From Rhodospirillaceae bacterium (lineage in GTDB: Bacteria > Pseudomonadota > Alphaproteobacteria > SP197): 64,000 bases of DNA. This document shows, one piece after another, positions 53,494-63,298 of this stretch. The translations under genes were made by a program, and so were the position numbers. Where the stretch lies: NCBI GenBank assembly GCA_002722885.1, contig PBNE01000013.1, forward strand, positions 62,001 to 126,000, written 5' to 3'. Below the pieces are notes generated by a model, which saw only the letters and a program-made list of their open reading frames with translations, did not search any database and was not told the origin of the DNA. Numbering within the stretch: the first letter of the stretch is position 1; the number at the start of each line of letters is the position of its first letter.

Positions 53494-54720
53494 TCAGGTG
53501 AAGCGGGAGAAATCGATCTCTGCATCCTTGTCGAGCGTTTGGTCGACCGCTGCCATGGGATACTTCAGGCCGGTGGCGCAGTTGTAGAGTACGGCCCGGT
53601 CTCCGGGCCTCACCAGGCCTTCGGCCAGCGCACGCCGGTAGGCTTCAACGGTCGCCGCGCCCTCTGGACAGAGCAGAAGGCCGTCTTCCTTCGCGACATG
53701 GTCACGTGCGGCCATGATCGCGTCGTCCGGCAACGCCATGGCGAATCCGCCGGATTCCCGCACGGCCCGGATGATCAGGAAATCGCCGATTGCGACCGGC
53801 ACTCGGATGCCCGCGGCCACCGTGTGGGCGTCTTCCCACAGCGGGGCATGTTCCTCACCGGCTTCCCAGGCCTTCACGATCGGAGCGCAACCTTCAGCCT
53901 GCACCGCCACCATGCGCGGCAGCGGACCGTCGATCCAGCCGATCTCCTTGAGCTCGTGGAACGCCTTCCACATGCCGATCAGCCCTGTGCCTCCACCGGT
54001 GGGGTAGAAGATCACATCGGGCAGGGTCCAGCCGAGCTGTTCGGCCAGCTCCAGGCCCATCGTCTTCTTGCCTTCGACCCGGTAGGGTTCCTTCAGCGTC
54101 GAGACATCGAACCAGCCCACGGCCTCCTTGCCGGCGCCGACGATCTTGCCGCAGTCATTGATCAGGCCGTTGACCACCCAGACATCCATACCCTGCTGAC
54201 GAATCTCACGGATGTTGATGTCTGGAGTGTCGGCGGGGCACAGTACGGTACCCTTCTGCCCGGCACGTCGCGCGTAGGCCGCCATCGCGGCGCCGGCATT
54301 GCCGTTGGTCGGGATCGCGAGATGATCGAGACCGAGCTCCTTGGCCATCGAAACGGCCAGGCACAGGCCACGCGCCTTGAAGGAGCCTGTCGGCAGGCGA
54401 CCCTCATCCTTCACCAGCGCCTTGCCCGGCTCCGCACCGAGTCGGGCCGTTGAGTTCGCAAGCGGAATGAGCGGTGTCACCACCTCGCCCAGAGACACGC
54501 GGTTTTCTGCCTGAGTCACCGGCAGAAACGGCGCGTAACGCCAGAATCCGGGCGCAGAAGAGGCTGCAATCGATGTCTTGTCGACCGAGGCCCCCAGCCG
54601 CTCCAGGTCATAGCGAACCAGCAAGGGCCGACCCACTTCGGACAGGCCCTGAACAACACCGGCCTCATAGCGCTGGCCGGTCATGGAGCATTCAAGATGG
54701 CTGACGAAAGTCTCGGTCAT
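53494..54720 (-). CDS. Threonine-synthase-like PLP lyase
   Basis: A 408-residue fold-type II PLP enzyme. The PLP lysine is in TGSFKARG, the phosphate loop in FYPTGGGTG and the Gly-rich loop in TNGNAGAAMAAYA. Full-length threonine synthase of the short (plant-like) type fits best, and the N-terminal ECSMTGQRYE resembles the Cys-containing motif of threonine synthases. A dehydratase of threonine/serine-like compounds is an alternative. It is next to the DegT/HisD pair and the broken LysR gene. The ATG at 54720 is chosen because the family opens with MTETFVSHLECS. Confidence 0.87.
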   Translation of the reverse strand: MTETFVSHLECSMTGQRYEAGVVQGLSEVGRPLLVRYDLERLGASVDKTSIAASSAPGFWRYAPFLPVTQAENRVSLGEVVTPLIPLANSTARLGAEPGKALVKDEGRLPTGSFKARGLCLAVSMAKELGLDHLAIPTNGNAGAAMAAYARRAGQKGTVLCPADTPDINIREIRQQGMDVWVVNGLINDCGKIVGAGKEAVGWFDVSTLKEPYRVEGKKTMGLELAEQLGWTLPDVIFYPTGGGTGLIGMWKAFHELKEIGWIDGPLPRMVAVQAEGCAPIVKAWEAGEEHAPLWEDAHTVAAGIRVPVAIGDFLIIRAVRESGGFAMALPDDAIMAARDHVAKEDGLLLCPEGAATVEAYRRALAEGLVRPGDRAVLYNCATGLKYPMAAVDQTLDKDAEIDFSRFT

Positions 54721-54867
54721 GGAAGGGCGCCCGTTTGTCTGTTGGCGGCACTCATAGGTGATGGCATGGCCAACGCCAAGGGGCGCGGACACTTTCAGCA
54801 ATTGTGCAGTGCGAACTTAGCTCGGCTGAAGTGACGCGGCCTCCCCACTCGTGTTATCAGCCGCGCC

Positions 54868-56766
54868 ATGTTGATGATCTCGAACATCACCGTGCGGCTT
54901 GGCGGCAACACGATCCTCGATCGCGCCTCGGCCACCATCGTGTCGAAGAGCCGTGTTGGGTTCATCGGCCGCAATGGTGCAGGCAAATCGACGCTGATGA
55001 AGGTGATTGCGGGAGTTCAGGAAGCCGACGACGGCAACATCGAGACTCCCCGTGACAGCCGTATGGGTTACGTCGCCCAGGAAGCGCCTACCGGTCCGGA
55101 CACACCATTCGACCGTGTGCTTGAGGCCGACAACGAACGCGCCGCCCTACTGGCAGAAGAAGCAGCCACCGACGACAGCCACCGCATCGGCGAGATCCAC
55201 GAGCGACTCAACGCTATCGACGCCCATAGCGCGCCGGCCCGTGCTGCGCGCATTCTGGCCGGCCTGGGGTTCGACGAAGAGGCTCAGCACCAGCCACTCG
55301 ACAGCTTCTCCGGCGGCTGGCGCATGCGTGTCGCCCTGGCGGCGCTGCTGTTTTCGGGCCCTGACCTTCTGCTGCTCGACGAACCCAGCAACCATCTCGA
55401 CCTCGAGGCCGCGCTCTGGCTGGAATCCTTCCTCAAATCCTATCGCGGCACACTGCTGGTCATCAGTCACGAACGCGATCTCCTGAACAACGTGGTCGAC
55501 CACATCCTTCACCTGGAGGGCGGCAAGATCACGCTCTACAGCGGTGGTTATGATTCCTTCGAACGTCAACGCCGCGAACGGCTCGACCAGATCGAAGCCA
55601 TGCGGGCCAAACAGGACAGTCAGCGCGCCCATCTGCAGGCCTTTGTCGACCGCTGGCGTTACAAGGCGCACACAGCGACCCAGGCCCAGAGCCGCCTGAA
55701 GGCCTTGGCGCGCATGGAACCGATTGCCGCAGCGGTTGAGGATTCGAGCCTGTCGTTCGACTTTCCGAACCCGGCGGAACTACGCCCACCGCTGATCGTC
55801 CTGGACCAGGCCGATGTCGGCTATACGGAAAACCAGCCGGTGTTGTCCGGGCTGAACCTGCGCTTCGAACCCGATGACCGCGTTGCCTTTCTGGGCCGCA
55901 ACGGCAACGGCAAGACCACGCTCGCGCGTCTGCTGTCGGGTCGGCTTGAGGCCATGTCGGGGGCCATGAACGCCGGCGGCAAGCTACGCGTGGGTTACTT
56001 TGCACAGCATCAGGTCGAAGAGCTCTATCCCAACGACACGCCGCTGCAACACATGACGCGCCTGATGAAGGATGCCAAGCTCGGCGCAGTGCGCGCCCAG
56101 CTCGGGCGCTTCGGCTTTTCGGGCGAAAAGGCCGAACTGGCGGTCCGGCACCTGTCCGGCGGTGAGCGCGCCCGACTTGCGCTGGCGCTGATCACACGCG
56201 AAGCGCCCCATATGCTGATCCTCGACGAGCCGACCAACCATCTTGATGTCGACGCGCGCGAAGCGCTGGTGCAGGCGCTCAACGGCTACAGTGGTGCCGT
56301 GATCATTGTCAGTCATGACCGTCATCTGCTGGAACTCACGGCCGACCGCCTTGTACTCATCGCCGATGGTGCGGCCAGGGACTTTTCCGGGAGTCTCGAC
56401 GACTACCGCGACATGGTCCTGGGCCGTTCGGGCTCGAACGACAACGAGAAGCAGGCAGCCAAATCGGGCACCAAGCTCAGCCGCAAGGAAGAACGGCGTC
56501 TGGCTGCCGAGGCGCGTGAGAAGACACGGGCCCTGCGCAAAGCCGTCGACAACGCCGAACGCGAGGTGAACCAGCTGACCGAACGTCAGAAGGATATCGA
56601 TCGTGCGTTGTTCGATCCGAAGAACTACGATGGTCCGCAGAGCGCGTTGACGGCGACCGACCTGATGAAGAAGAGATCAGAGGTCGAACGATCCCTCGCC
56701 AAGGCCGAAGCACGATGGCTGGAAGCCAACGAAGCGCTCGAAGACGCCGACTCGGACGCGGCATGA
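54868..56766 (+). CDS. ABC-F family ATPase (Uup/EttA-like)
   Basis: A 632-residue soluble tandem ATPase of the ABC-F class. The first domain has GRNGAGKSTLM and FSGGWRMRVALAALL, and the second has GRNGNGKTTLARLL and LSGGERARLALAL; both have Walker B LLLDEPSNHLDL and LILDEPTNHLDV. No membrane helices exist. The C-terminal ~100 residues form a coiled coil (ARLQ-type KKRSEVERSLAKAEARWLE). ABC-F proteins act on the ribosome in translation or antibiotic resistance; Uup is the nearest known form. The gene is divergent from the threonine-synthase-like gene. Confidence 0.92.
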   Translation: MLMISNITVRLGGNTILDRASATIVSKSRVGFIGRNGAGKSTLMKVIAGVQEADDGNIETPRDSRMGYVAQEAPTGPDTPFDRVLEADNERAALLAEEAATDDSHRIGEIHERLNAIDAHSAPARAARILAGLGFDEEAQHQPLDSFSGGWRMRVALAALLFSGPDLLLLDEPSNHLDLEAALWLESFLKSYRGTLLVISHERDLLNNVVDHILHLEGGKITLYSGGYDSFERQRRERLDQIEAMRAKQDSQRAHLQAFVDRWRYKAHTATQAQSRLKALARMEPIAAAVEDSSLSFDFPNPAELRPPLIVLDQADVGYTENQPVLSGLNLRFEPDDRVAFLGRNGNGKTTLARLLSGRLEAMSGAMNAGGKLRVGYFAQHQVEELYPNDTPLQHMTRLMKDAKLGAVRAQLGRFGFSGEKAELAVRHLSGGERARLALALITREAPHMLILDEPTNHLDVDAREALVQALNGYSGAVIIVSHDRHLLELTADRLVLIADGAARDFSGSLDDYRDMVLGRSGSNDNEKQAAKSGTKLSRKEERRLAAEAREKTRALRKAVDNAEREVNQLTERQKDIDRALFDPKNYDGPQSALTATDLMKKRSEVERSLAKAEARWLEANEALEDADSDAA

Positions 56767-56779
56767 CAGAGAACCATAT

Positions 56780-57319
56780 ATGGCCAAGGATCTTCAGTTC
56801 GCGGTTGCCTATCTTACGGTCGAGGAACGCCTGCGCATCAGCGGCTCGTTCCCGGACGGTGCCGAGGTCACGCTGATGCTGACACGACCCCTGGCACGCA
56901 ATCTGCTGGGCAGTGTCGGTCAGGTCGCCGAAATGATGGTGCCGGCCGAAAAGGTCGCCACCCGCCAGGCCAAGAAGGCTGTCGCCTCATTCAAGCGAGA
57001 GGCAGCGATTCAGCAGGCGGATTTCTCCAAAAAGTTCGAAGGCGGCGAGCCGCACCCGGAGCTGGGGGCCGAAGCGCAGCTCGTCACCGAGTTTCAGATT
57101 TCACCGTAGGACGACGGCAAGATCCGCCTGCGCATGGTGCTGCAATCGAAGAAGTACATCGAGACCGCCCTGCCCTCGCAGACGTTCTGGGGTCTGATTC
57201 ACCTGATTGAAAATCAGGCCAACACGGCCCAGTGGGATCTTGCCCCACGCACCCCCGTCGTGAAGCAGGCCGTGAAGGGCAAGCCCGAGGAACCGCCAGC
57301 CAAGCCCCGCCTCAACTGA
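56780..57319 (+). pseudogene. Unknown protein gene with an in-frame TAG
   Basis: The 180-codon frame starts at an ATG 14 bases after the ABC-F stop and is interrupted by TAG at 57107-57109 (codon 110), between TEFQISP and DDGKIRLRMVL. The frame continues, without further stop, for 69 codons through QTFWGLIHLIENQANTAQW to a TGA at 57317. Both parts keep a protein-like composition. The N-terminal part begins KDLQFAVAYLTVEERLRISGSF. I do not recognise a family. If Gln stood at the stop codon, one C-to-T change would explain it. The product might be a cytosolic protein linked to the ABC-F gene, but nothing supports a specific role. Confidence 0.6.
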
Positions 57320-57325
57320 GACCGG

Positions 57326-58495
57326 TCACCACCACTTGATGCGTGCGTCGGTGAAGAGTTCGAAGCCGTCGTCTGTCACCACGCCAGTCTCTTCGAAATC
57401 GCCGACATAGCCCATGTGGCGCACACTGCGTTCGACGCAGAGCACCATGTTCTTTTCCAGAACCGTGTGGTCGCTTTCGATCAGCCAGGGCGAATCCCAT
57501 CCCAGGCCGACGCCATGGCCGAACCCCTTGAACGCACCTTCGAATTCGAAACCCAGGCTCTCGAGCTTTTCGCGGCCTGCACGCGCGACCTGAGACGCCG
57601 TCACGCCAGGCCTGATCTCGGCGATGGCTGCCTGAACAGCCAGCATCGGCCCCTCGAACACGCGGATCTGTTCGGCAGTCGGGTTGCCGATCGGCTTGGA
57701 ACGGGCGTGGTCGAAGTAGTAACCATCCACAGCGCCGGAAATGCCGCAGTGGAACCAGTCACCGTCCTCGAGAACCTCCTTGCTGCCCCAGGTCGGGAAA
57801 CTGGTGGCGACCATGGTGGGATTGTTGCCGCCGCGGCCCGAGGACATGAAGTTGTTGTAGAGGATGCCGCCGTTGGTCACGAGGATCTCCATGCCGGCCG
57901 CCACGACCTCGCCGTGCGTGCAGCCGGCCTCGGCCTTGATCAGCATGGCTTCAGTCGCCCGAGACCCGACCTGAGAGGCGTGACGCAGCTTTTCGACCTC
58001 CGCAGACGATTTGACCATGCGGAAGCGCCCCAGAAGCTCGTCGGTCGGCAGCCACTCCACCTCCGGGCAGGCCCCCACCAGCTTGGCATGCACGCTCCAC
58101 GGCAGCGTGTCGCTACCGACGATGCCGACCTTGCCCTCGGTCAGGCCCGTTTCCTTCAACGCTTCGATCACTGAGGCGATCACATCACCGGTCACCACAA
58201 CCTTGTCTATGGCCATCTCTTCGTCGCGCTTGGGTATGTCGTCGGCCACCAGGACGGGCTCGCCCTCGACCGGCAGCACAACGAACGCATGCGCGCGCGC
58301 CGTCCACTCGCCCGGCACATCGGGAATAAAGGGGAAGCGCGTGTAGAAATTCGTCAGATACTTCACGTCGCCATAGCGGTCGGTGGTGCCGCCGCCACGC
58401 GAACAGACCAGCAGTCCGGCCAGACCTTCGCGTGCAGCATCCTCGCGCACCCGGGCTCGGCGTTCGGCAAATTCTTCGGCTGGGACCTCGGTCAT
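57326..58495 (-). CDS. M24-family metallopeptidase (Xaa-Pro dipeptidase/creatinase type)
   Basis: A 389-residue pita-bread metalloenzyme. The N-domain (residues ~1-165) precedes the M24 catalytic domain with ligands in [19 protein letters not shown] (two Asp), GHGVGLGW (His), VLCVERSV (Glu) and [13 protein letters not shown] (Glu). These are enough for a two-metal hydrolase. Prolidase, aminopeptidase P and creatinase-like enzymes share this layout. The ATG at 58495 overlaps the stop of the molybdopterin-subunit gene, so translation is coupled. It is the last gene of a three-gene operon. Confidence 0.9.
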   Translation of the reverse strand: MTEVPAEEFAERRARVREDAAREGLAGLLVCSRGGGTTDRYGDVKYLTNFYTRFPFIPDVPGEWTARAHAFVVLPVEGEPVLVADDIPKRDEEMAIDKVVVTGDVIASVIEALKETGLTEGKVGIVGSDTLPWSVHAKLVGACPEVEWLPTDELLGRFRMVKSSAEVEKLRHASQVGSRATEAMLIKAEAGCTHGEVVAAGMEILVTNGGILYNNFMSSGRGGNNPTMVATSFPTWGSKEVLEDGDWFHCGISGAVDGYYFDHARSKPIGNPTAEQIRVFEGPMLAVQAAIAEIRPGVTASQVARAGREKLESLGFEFEGAFKGFGHGVGLGWDSPWLIESDHTVLEKNMVLCVERSVRHMGYVGDFEETGVVTDDGFELFTDARIKWW

Positions 58496-60816
58496 GACTG
58501 CGCCTCCCTGATCGCCTGCCATACTTTCATCGGCGTGGCAGGCATGTCGATTTGCTCAATACCCAGAGGCGCCAGCGCATCAACAAGCGCGTTGATCACC
58601 GCCGGGGGGCCACCGATCGCACCGGCCTCGCCGTTGCCCTTGGCCCCCAGTGGATTGCGCGGTGTGGGCACCACGATGCGGTCGGTCTCGATCATCGGCA
58701 GGTCGCTGGCGCGAGGCAGCTGGTAGTCCATGAACGTCCCGGTCAGAAGCTGGCCGGTCTCGCGGTCATAGACTGTGTCCTCCATCAGGGCCTGACCGAT
58801 GCCCTGCACCACGCCACCGTGAACCTGGCCATCAACCAGCATCGGGTTGATCACGGTGCCGACATCATCGACCGCGACGTAACGCATCAGGCTGACGACA
58901 CCGGTTTCGGGATCAACCTCGAGTTCGCAGATGTGCGTGCCGTTGGGATAGGTCGGACCGTCCTTAGGCTTGAAGCTGCCGATCACCTGGAACCCGATCT
59001 CCTCGCCCGCCGGCAGATTCATCGCGTTATAGGACCGGGCGGCGACCTCTTCGAGGGAGATCGTTCGGTCGGTGCCTGCAATACGGAAGACACCGTCCTC
59101 GAACTCAATGTCGCCCTCGGCTGCCTCCAGTAGGTGGCCGGCAAGGCGCCGGCCCTTCTCGATCGCCTTGTCGACGGTGATGGCCGCCGCACTGCCAGCG
59201 ACGGCGATGAAGTTTGAACCGCCGTTGCCCGACCCGAAGGGCACGAGGTCGTTGTCCCCCTGCAGCACGCGAATACGTCCGGGGTCGATTCCCAGTCCCC
59301 CTGCGACAATCTGGGTGTAGGCGGTCTCGTGGCCCTGCCCGTTTGTCTGTGTGCCGACCTTCAGCAGCACGCCGCCCGACGGGTCGATCCTGAGGTCGAC
59401 CATATCAGGCCCGATCCCGCCGCAACGATCAAACACGCCGGTGACGCCCAGCCCCCGCATCTTTCCGCGCGCCTCGGACTCCGCACGTCTGGCCGCAAAG
59501 CCGTCGGTGTCGGCAAGCTCGGAGGCGCGGGCCAGGTGCCGGTCGAACTCGCCGCAGTCATAGACAAAACCCAGACCGGTATCCCAGGGAAACTGGTCAG
59601 CCGCGACATGGTTGATCCGCCGGATCTCGGCGCCGGAGATACCAAACTGACGCGCCGCCTTGTCGAGCAGTCGTTCGACCATGAAGCCGGTTTCCGGCCG
59701 CCCCGCACCACGATAGGCATCGATCGGCACGGTGTTGGTCAATACACCGCGCACCTCGGTGTGGATGGCCGGAATCGCATAGGCCATGGATTGCACGGCA
59801 GTCGACGCCAGGGTCGCCACGAAAGGCATAAAACTCGACACATAGGCCCCGAAGTTCGAGATCATGTCGACATGCAGTCCGGTGATCCGATGATCGGCAT
59901 CAAAGGCCATACGGCCCGTCATGATGCGGTCGCGCCCCTGCAGATCGCTCACGAAACTCTCGCTGCGGTCGGCCGTCCATTTCACGGGCCGTCCCAGCCG
60001 CTGCGCAGCGAGCAAGACCAGAACGTATTCGTGAAACAGGAAATTCTTCATGCCGAAGGCGCCGCCTACATCGCCGGTCAGCACACGCAGGTCGCTTCCC
60101 GGGATACCCAAAGTCCGCGCCAGGGGATCAGCAAGCTTGTGAGCCCCCTGCGAACAGACATGGAGGGTGTAGCGCCCAGAAACAGGGTCGTGCTCGCCGA
60201 CAGCCGCGCGCGGTTCCATGGGGGCGACCACAACACGGTTGTTGTCGACCTCCAGGTCGACCACATAGGCGGCCTGGGCGAGGGCCCGGCGCGTGGCATC
60301 GGCATCACCGATCTCCCAGCGCAGAATCTCGTTGCCCCGGACCTGCGGCCAGATCTGCGGCGCACCGGGCTCCAGCGCCTGGGCCGTGCCAATGGCAGGA
60401 TCGAGAGGGTCATAGTCGACCTCGACCAGCTCGGCGGCATCACGTGCTGCTTCCGCTGTTTCCGCGATGACAAAGGCGACCGGCTCGCCGACATGGCGCA
60501 CGCAATCAGCAGGCAGTACGGGATGCGGAATGTCGGGCATCTCCGAGCCGTCGCTGTTCTTGAGCGTCACACCGGACGGCATTGGGCCGATCCCCGCGGC
60601 CCCAAGATCGGCCGCCGTCAGCACCATCACGACACCAGGGGCATCCAGGGCCAATGATGCATCGATGGCGCCCAGCGCTGCATGGGCATGAGGTGAACGC
60701 ACGGCCACGCCATAGAGCTGGCCGATCAGGTTGACGTCATCGGCATAACGCCCGAGCCCGCGAACAAGGCGAGGATCTTCCGTGCGCGGGTTGGGTTGAC
60801 CGATACCGAACTGCAT
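58492..60816 (-). CDS. Xanthine-dehydrogenase-family molybdopterin-binding subunit (lone)
   Basis: A 774-residue large subunit of the CoxL/XdhB-like family. Moco-binding motifs are [12 protein letters not shown] near residue 250, [12 protein letters not shown] near 365, and the base [15 protein letters not shown] near 740, which holds the catalytic Glu. Such subunits normally work with a FAD subunit and a 2Fe-2S subunit. Neither is encoded beside it: the upstream gene is a tartrate-dehydrogenase-like enzyme and the downstream one an M24 peptidase. The electron-transfer partners must be elsewhere, or the protein has lost its old context. Substrate unknown. Confidence 0.9.
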   Translation of the reverse strand: MQFGIGQPNPRTEDPRLVRGLGRYADDVNLIGQLYGVAVRSPHAHAALGAIDASLALDAPGVVMVLTAADLGAAGIGPMPSGVTLKNSDGSEMPDIPHPVLPADCVRHVGEPVAFVIAETAEAARDAAELVEVDYDPLDPAIGTAQALEPGAPQIWPQVRGNEILRWEIGDADATRRALAQAAYVVDLEVDNNRVVVAPMEPRAAVGEHDPVSGRYTLHVCSQGAHKLADPLARTLGIPGSDLRVLTGDVGGAFGMKNFLFHEYVLVLLAAQRLGRPVKWTADRSESFVSDLQGRDRIMTGRMAFDADHRITGLHVDMISNFGAYVSSFMPFVATLASTAVQSMAYAIPAIHTEVRGVLTNTVPIDAYRGAGRPETGFMVERLLDKAARQFGISGAEIRRINHVAADQFPWDTGLGFVYDCGEFDRHLARASELADTDGFAARRAESEARGKMRGLGVTGVFDRCGGIGPDMVDLRIDPSGGVLLKVGTQTNGQGHETAYTQIVAGGLGIDPGRIRVLQGDNDLVPFGSGNGGSNFIAVAGSAAAITVDKAIEKGRRLAGHLLEAAEGDIEFEDGVFRIAGTDRTISLEEVAARSYNAMNLPAGEEIGFQVIGSFKPKDGPTYPNGTHICELEVDPETGVVSLMRYVAVDDVGTVINPMLVDGQVHGGVVQGIGQALMEDTVYDRETGQLLTGTFMDYQLPRASDLPMIETDRIVVPTPRNPLGAKGNGEAGAIGGPPAVINALVDALAPLGIEQIDMPATPMKVWQAIREAQS

Positions 60817-60831
60817 GACTGCTCTGCTTTC

Positions 60832-61899
60832 TCAGACGGCTTCGGCGATCGCCTTGCCGAGTTCTGTCGTGTTAGCCTTGCCGCCGAGATCAGGGGTCAG
60901 GGCTGCAGGTTGCTTCAGCACCGCTTCGATAGCCGTCATAACGTCGGCAGCCGCGGCATCATGCCCGAGGTGTTCCAGCATCATCGCCCCGGACCAGATC
61001 TGGCCGATCGGATTGGCGATGCCCTGGCCGGCGATATCCGGAGCCGAACCGTGCACCGGTTCGAACATGCTGGGTGCCGTCTTCTCCGGATTGATGTTGG
61101 CGCTGGGTGCAATACCGATGGACCCCGCCACGGCCGGGCCGAGATCGGACAGGATATCGCCAAAGAGGTTGGAGCCGACAACCACGTCAAACCAGTCGGG
61201 ATGGCGCACGAAATGAGCCGTCAGAATATCGATGTGGTACTTGTTGACGGAGACGTCGGGGAAGTCGGCACTGACCGCCTCAACCCGTTCGTCCCAGAAA
61301 GGCATCGTATGGAAGATGCCATTGGATTTGGTCGCCGACGTCAGATGCTTCTTTGGTCGACCCTGGGCCAGCTCAAAGGCGTAACGCAGAATCCTGTCCG
61401 TGCCGCATCGCGTGAAGATGCTGGCCTGCTGGACGAGTTCCTGGTCGGTACCCTCATAAAGCCGCCCGCCGACCTGGCTGTACTCGCCCTCGACATTCTC
61501 ACGGACGACCCAGAAGTCGATCTCCTCGGGCGTCCGGTTCGCCAGCGGACACGGCACACCTTCGAACAGGCGCACGGGCCGGATATTGGCGTATTGATCC
61601 ATCGCCCGCCGGATCGGGATCAGCAGGCCCCAGAGCGAGATATGATCGGGAACACCCGGCCAGCCTACGGCGCCAAGATAGATCGCATCGAAGCTACGGA
61701 GCTGCTCCAGACCGTCTTCAGGCATCATGCGTCCGGTGTTGGCGTAGACCTCACAGGACCAGTCGAACGCGGTCCATTCGAAGGCGATCCCGTGGCGCGT
61801 GCCAGCAGCCTCCATAGCCCTGATGCCTTCAGGCATGACCTCCTTGCCGATACCGTCTCCGGCAATCACGGCGATCCGATTGGTTGTCGCGGCAGTCAC
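60832..61899 (-). CDS. Tartrate dehydrogenase/decarboxylase-type beta-decarboxylating dehydrogenase
   Basis: A 355-residue member of the isocitrate/isopropylmalate/tartrate dehydrogenase family. The core motifs are AVIAGDGIGKEVMPEGI, the phosphate/substrate loop ENVEGEYSQVGG and FVRHPDWFDVVVGSNLFGD; GSIGIAPSANINPE completes the NAD site. It is closest to TtuC-like enzymes acting on tartrate, D-malate or 3-isopropylmalate. I take the GTG at 61899 as start because the conserved N-terminus begins there; upstream sequence belongs to the divergent gene's region. It leads the operon with the molybdopterin subunit (15 bases downstream) and M24 peptidase. Confidence 0.88.
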   Translation of the reverse strand: MTAATTNRIAVIAGDGIGKEVMPEGIRAMEAAGTRHGIAFEWTAFDWSCEVYANTGRMMPEDGLEQLRSFDAIYLGAVGWPGVPDHISLWGLLIPIRRAMDQYANIRPVRLFEGVPCPLANRTPEEIDFWVVRENVEGEYSQVGGRLYEGTDQELVQQASIFTRCGTDRILRYAFELAQGRPKKHLTSATKSNGIFHTMPFWDERVEAVSADFPDVSVNKYHIDILTAHFVRHPDWFDVVVGSNLFGDILSDLGPAVAGSIGIAPSANINPEKTAPSMFEPVHGSAPDIAGQGIANPIGQIWSGAMMLEHLGHDAAAADVMTAIEAVLKQPAALTPDLGGKANTTELGKAIAEAV

Positions 61900-61984
61900 G
61901 GCCCTAGCTTCTCCGACACGGGTGGCACGTCGGAACCTTAGCCCGTTCTTGCGCCGTGGTGCCACCGGGGATAGAGCAGCAGCC

Positions 61985-62797
61985 ATGTCCCAGGTACCCA
62001 TCATCAATCCCGAGGCAGGGCGACCCATGCCGCTGCTCAACACTGTGGCGTTGCGCACGCTCTATTGCCGGGAAATCCACCGGTATCTGAAGGGCTGGCA
62101 GATGAGCATTGCCGGCCCGTTGCTCAACGTCCTGCTGTTCATGGCGATTTTCGGCCTTGCTCTCGCAGGACTGCGCGCCGACACGGCCGGCCTTCCGTTC
62201 CTCAACTATGTCGCACCGGGTCTTGTGGTCATGACGGCCATGCAGACGGCGTTCGAAATGACCGCCTGGGCCACGATCGACGCGAAGATCCGCGGCAGCC
62301 TAGCCTCCCTGATCTGCGCCCCGATGCGGCCGAGCGAACTAACCGGCGTGCTGCTGGCCGCAGGCACGACTGCCGGTCTTTCGACCGGTCTGATGGCCTT
62401 GCTAGCGACACAGGTCTTTGTCGACACCGTACCGCCGTTGCCCTTGATGGCGCTGCCCTATGCCCTGTTGGGCTGTCTTTTGACAGCCGCAGCCGGCCTC
62501 ATCACGGGGCTGGTCGCCGTGAAGTTCGACCACGTCGCCAATGTGGCGGGACTGGTCGTGGCGCCAGTGATCTTCCTCTCCGGTGTGTTTTTCCCGGTCT
62601 CGGCCTATGGCTTAGGGCTCGATGCCCTAGCACACTTCAGTCCCGCCTTCTGGGTGATCGATGGCGTGCGCCACAGCCTCACCGGCGTCGCGGAAGCGAA
62701 CTTGCTGACATCACTGCTCCCGCTCGCTGGCGCTGCTCTCCTGATGGCCTTGGCCGCTCATCGCATCGTTGCGACAGGCTACAAGGTGAAACAGTGA
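61985..62797 (+). CDS. ABC-2 type transporter permease
   Basis: A 270-residue membrane protein with about six helices in the ABC-2 pattern: the first helix near IAGPLLNVLLFMAIFGLALAG, then a middle FLNYVAPGLVVMTAMQTAFE and the ABC-2 signature PVIFLSGVFFPVSAYG close to the end. It would export a substrate such as a polysaccharide or drug with an ATPase that is not in this window; the following gene is not an ATPase. The ATG at 61985 is preferred. It is divergent from the tartrate-dehydrogenase-like gene. Confidence 0.86.
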   Translation: MSQVPIINPEAGRPMPLLNTVALRTLYCREIHRYLKGWQMSIAGPLLNVLLFMAIFGLALAGLRADTAGLPFLNYVAPGLVVMTAMQTAFEMTAWATIDAKIRGSLASLICAPMRPSELTGVLLAAGTTAGLSTGLMALLATQVFVDTVPPLPLMALPYALLGCLLTAAAGLITGLVAVKFDHVANVAGLVVAPVIFLSGVFFPVSAYGLGLDALAHFSPAFWVIDGVRHSLTGVAEANLLTSLLPLAGAALLMALAAHRIVATGYKVKQ

Positions 62798-62848
62798 CGT
62801 GATGGGACGTGATCTCGTCCCCCGATACCGTCCTGCTAGACTGCTGCA

Positions 62849-63298
62849 ATGAACCGAACGCCGGTCCTTCTTTTCGCCTTGATGGCATGGGCGTCTGCCT
62901 CCCAAGCAGCGGACCTCAGCGGTCCCGCGGACGCGGTCGACGATGACACGCTCATCGTCGCGGGCTAGGCGGTACGACTTTCCGATATCGACGCACCACC
63001 ACTCGACGCGATGTGTGAACGCAACGGCCAGACGATTCCCTGAGGTCTGATCGCCAAGGGCGCTCTGCTCGACCTGATCACCGCCCTGGAGGTCGAATGC
63101 GATCTTCTGCAGGTCACCATCAACGGCATGCCCGCCACGCTGTGCCGGGCGGGCGGCTTCGAGGTCAACGGCAACATGGCCTACACAGGCTGGGCCCTTC
63201 CGGCCCATGGAATCTCAGCGTTCGATGATATCCGTGACGGCGGCCGGGAAGACCAGCGGGGGCTCTGCGCGACGGATTACGTCGCGGAATCGCCCTGA
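62849..63298 (+). pseudogene. Thermonuclease-like exported protein gene with two in-frame stops
   Basis: The frame has 150 codons and starts with a signal peptide (NRTPVLLFALMAWASASQAA). The sequence then reads VDDDTLIVAG, a TAG at 62966-62968, and AVRLSDIDAP. In staphylococcal-nuclease-like (SNc/thermonuclease) proteins this stretch is normally VDGDTxxVxGxxVRLxGIDAPE, and Gln is common at the stop position. A TGA at 63041-63043 follows IP, where Cys is common (PCG). The rest (ECDLLQVTINGMPATLCRAG) continues in frame. Both stops can arise by single base changes. The gene overlaps the convergent SRPBCC gene by 22 bases. Confidence 0.68.

Noticed and set aside
63041..63043. Selenocysteine codon in the nuclease-like gene
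   Set aside because: No convincing SECIS hairpin follows and a second in-frame stop (TAG) lies upstream, so decay is simpler.
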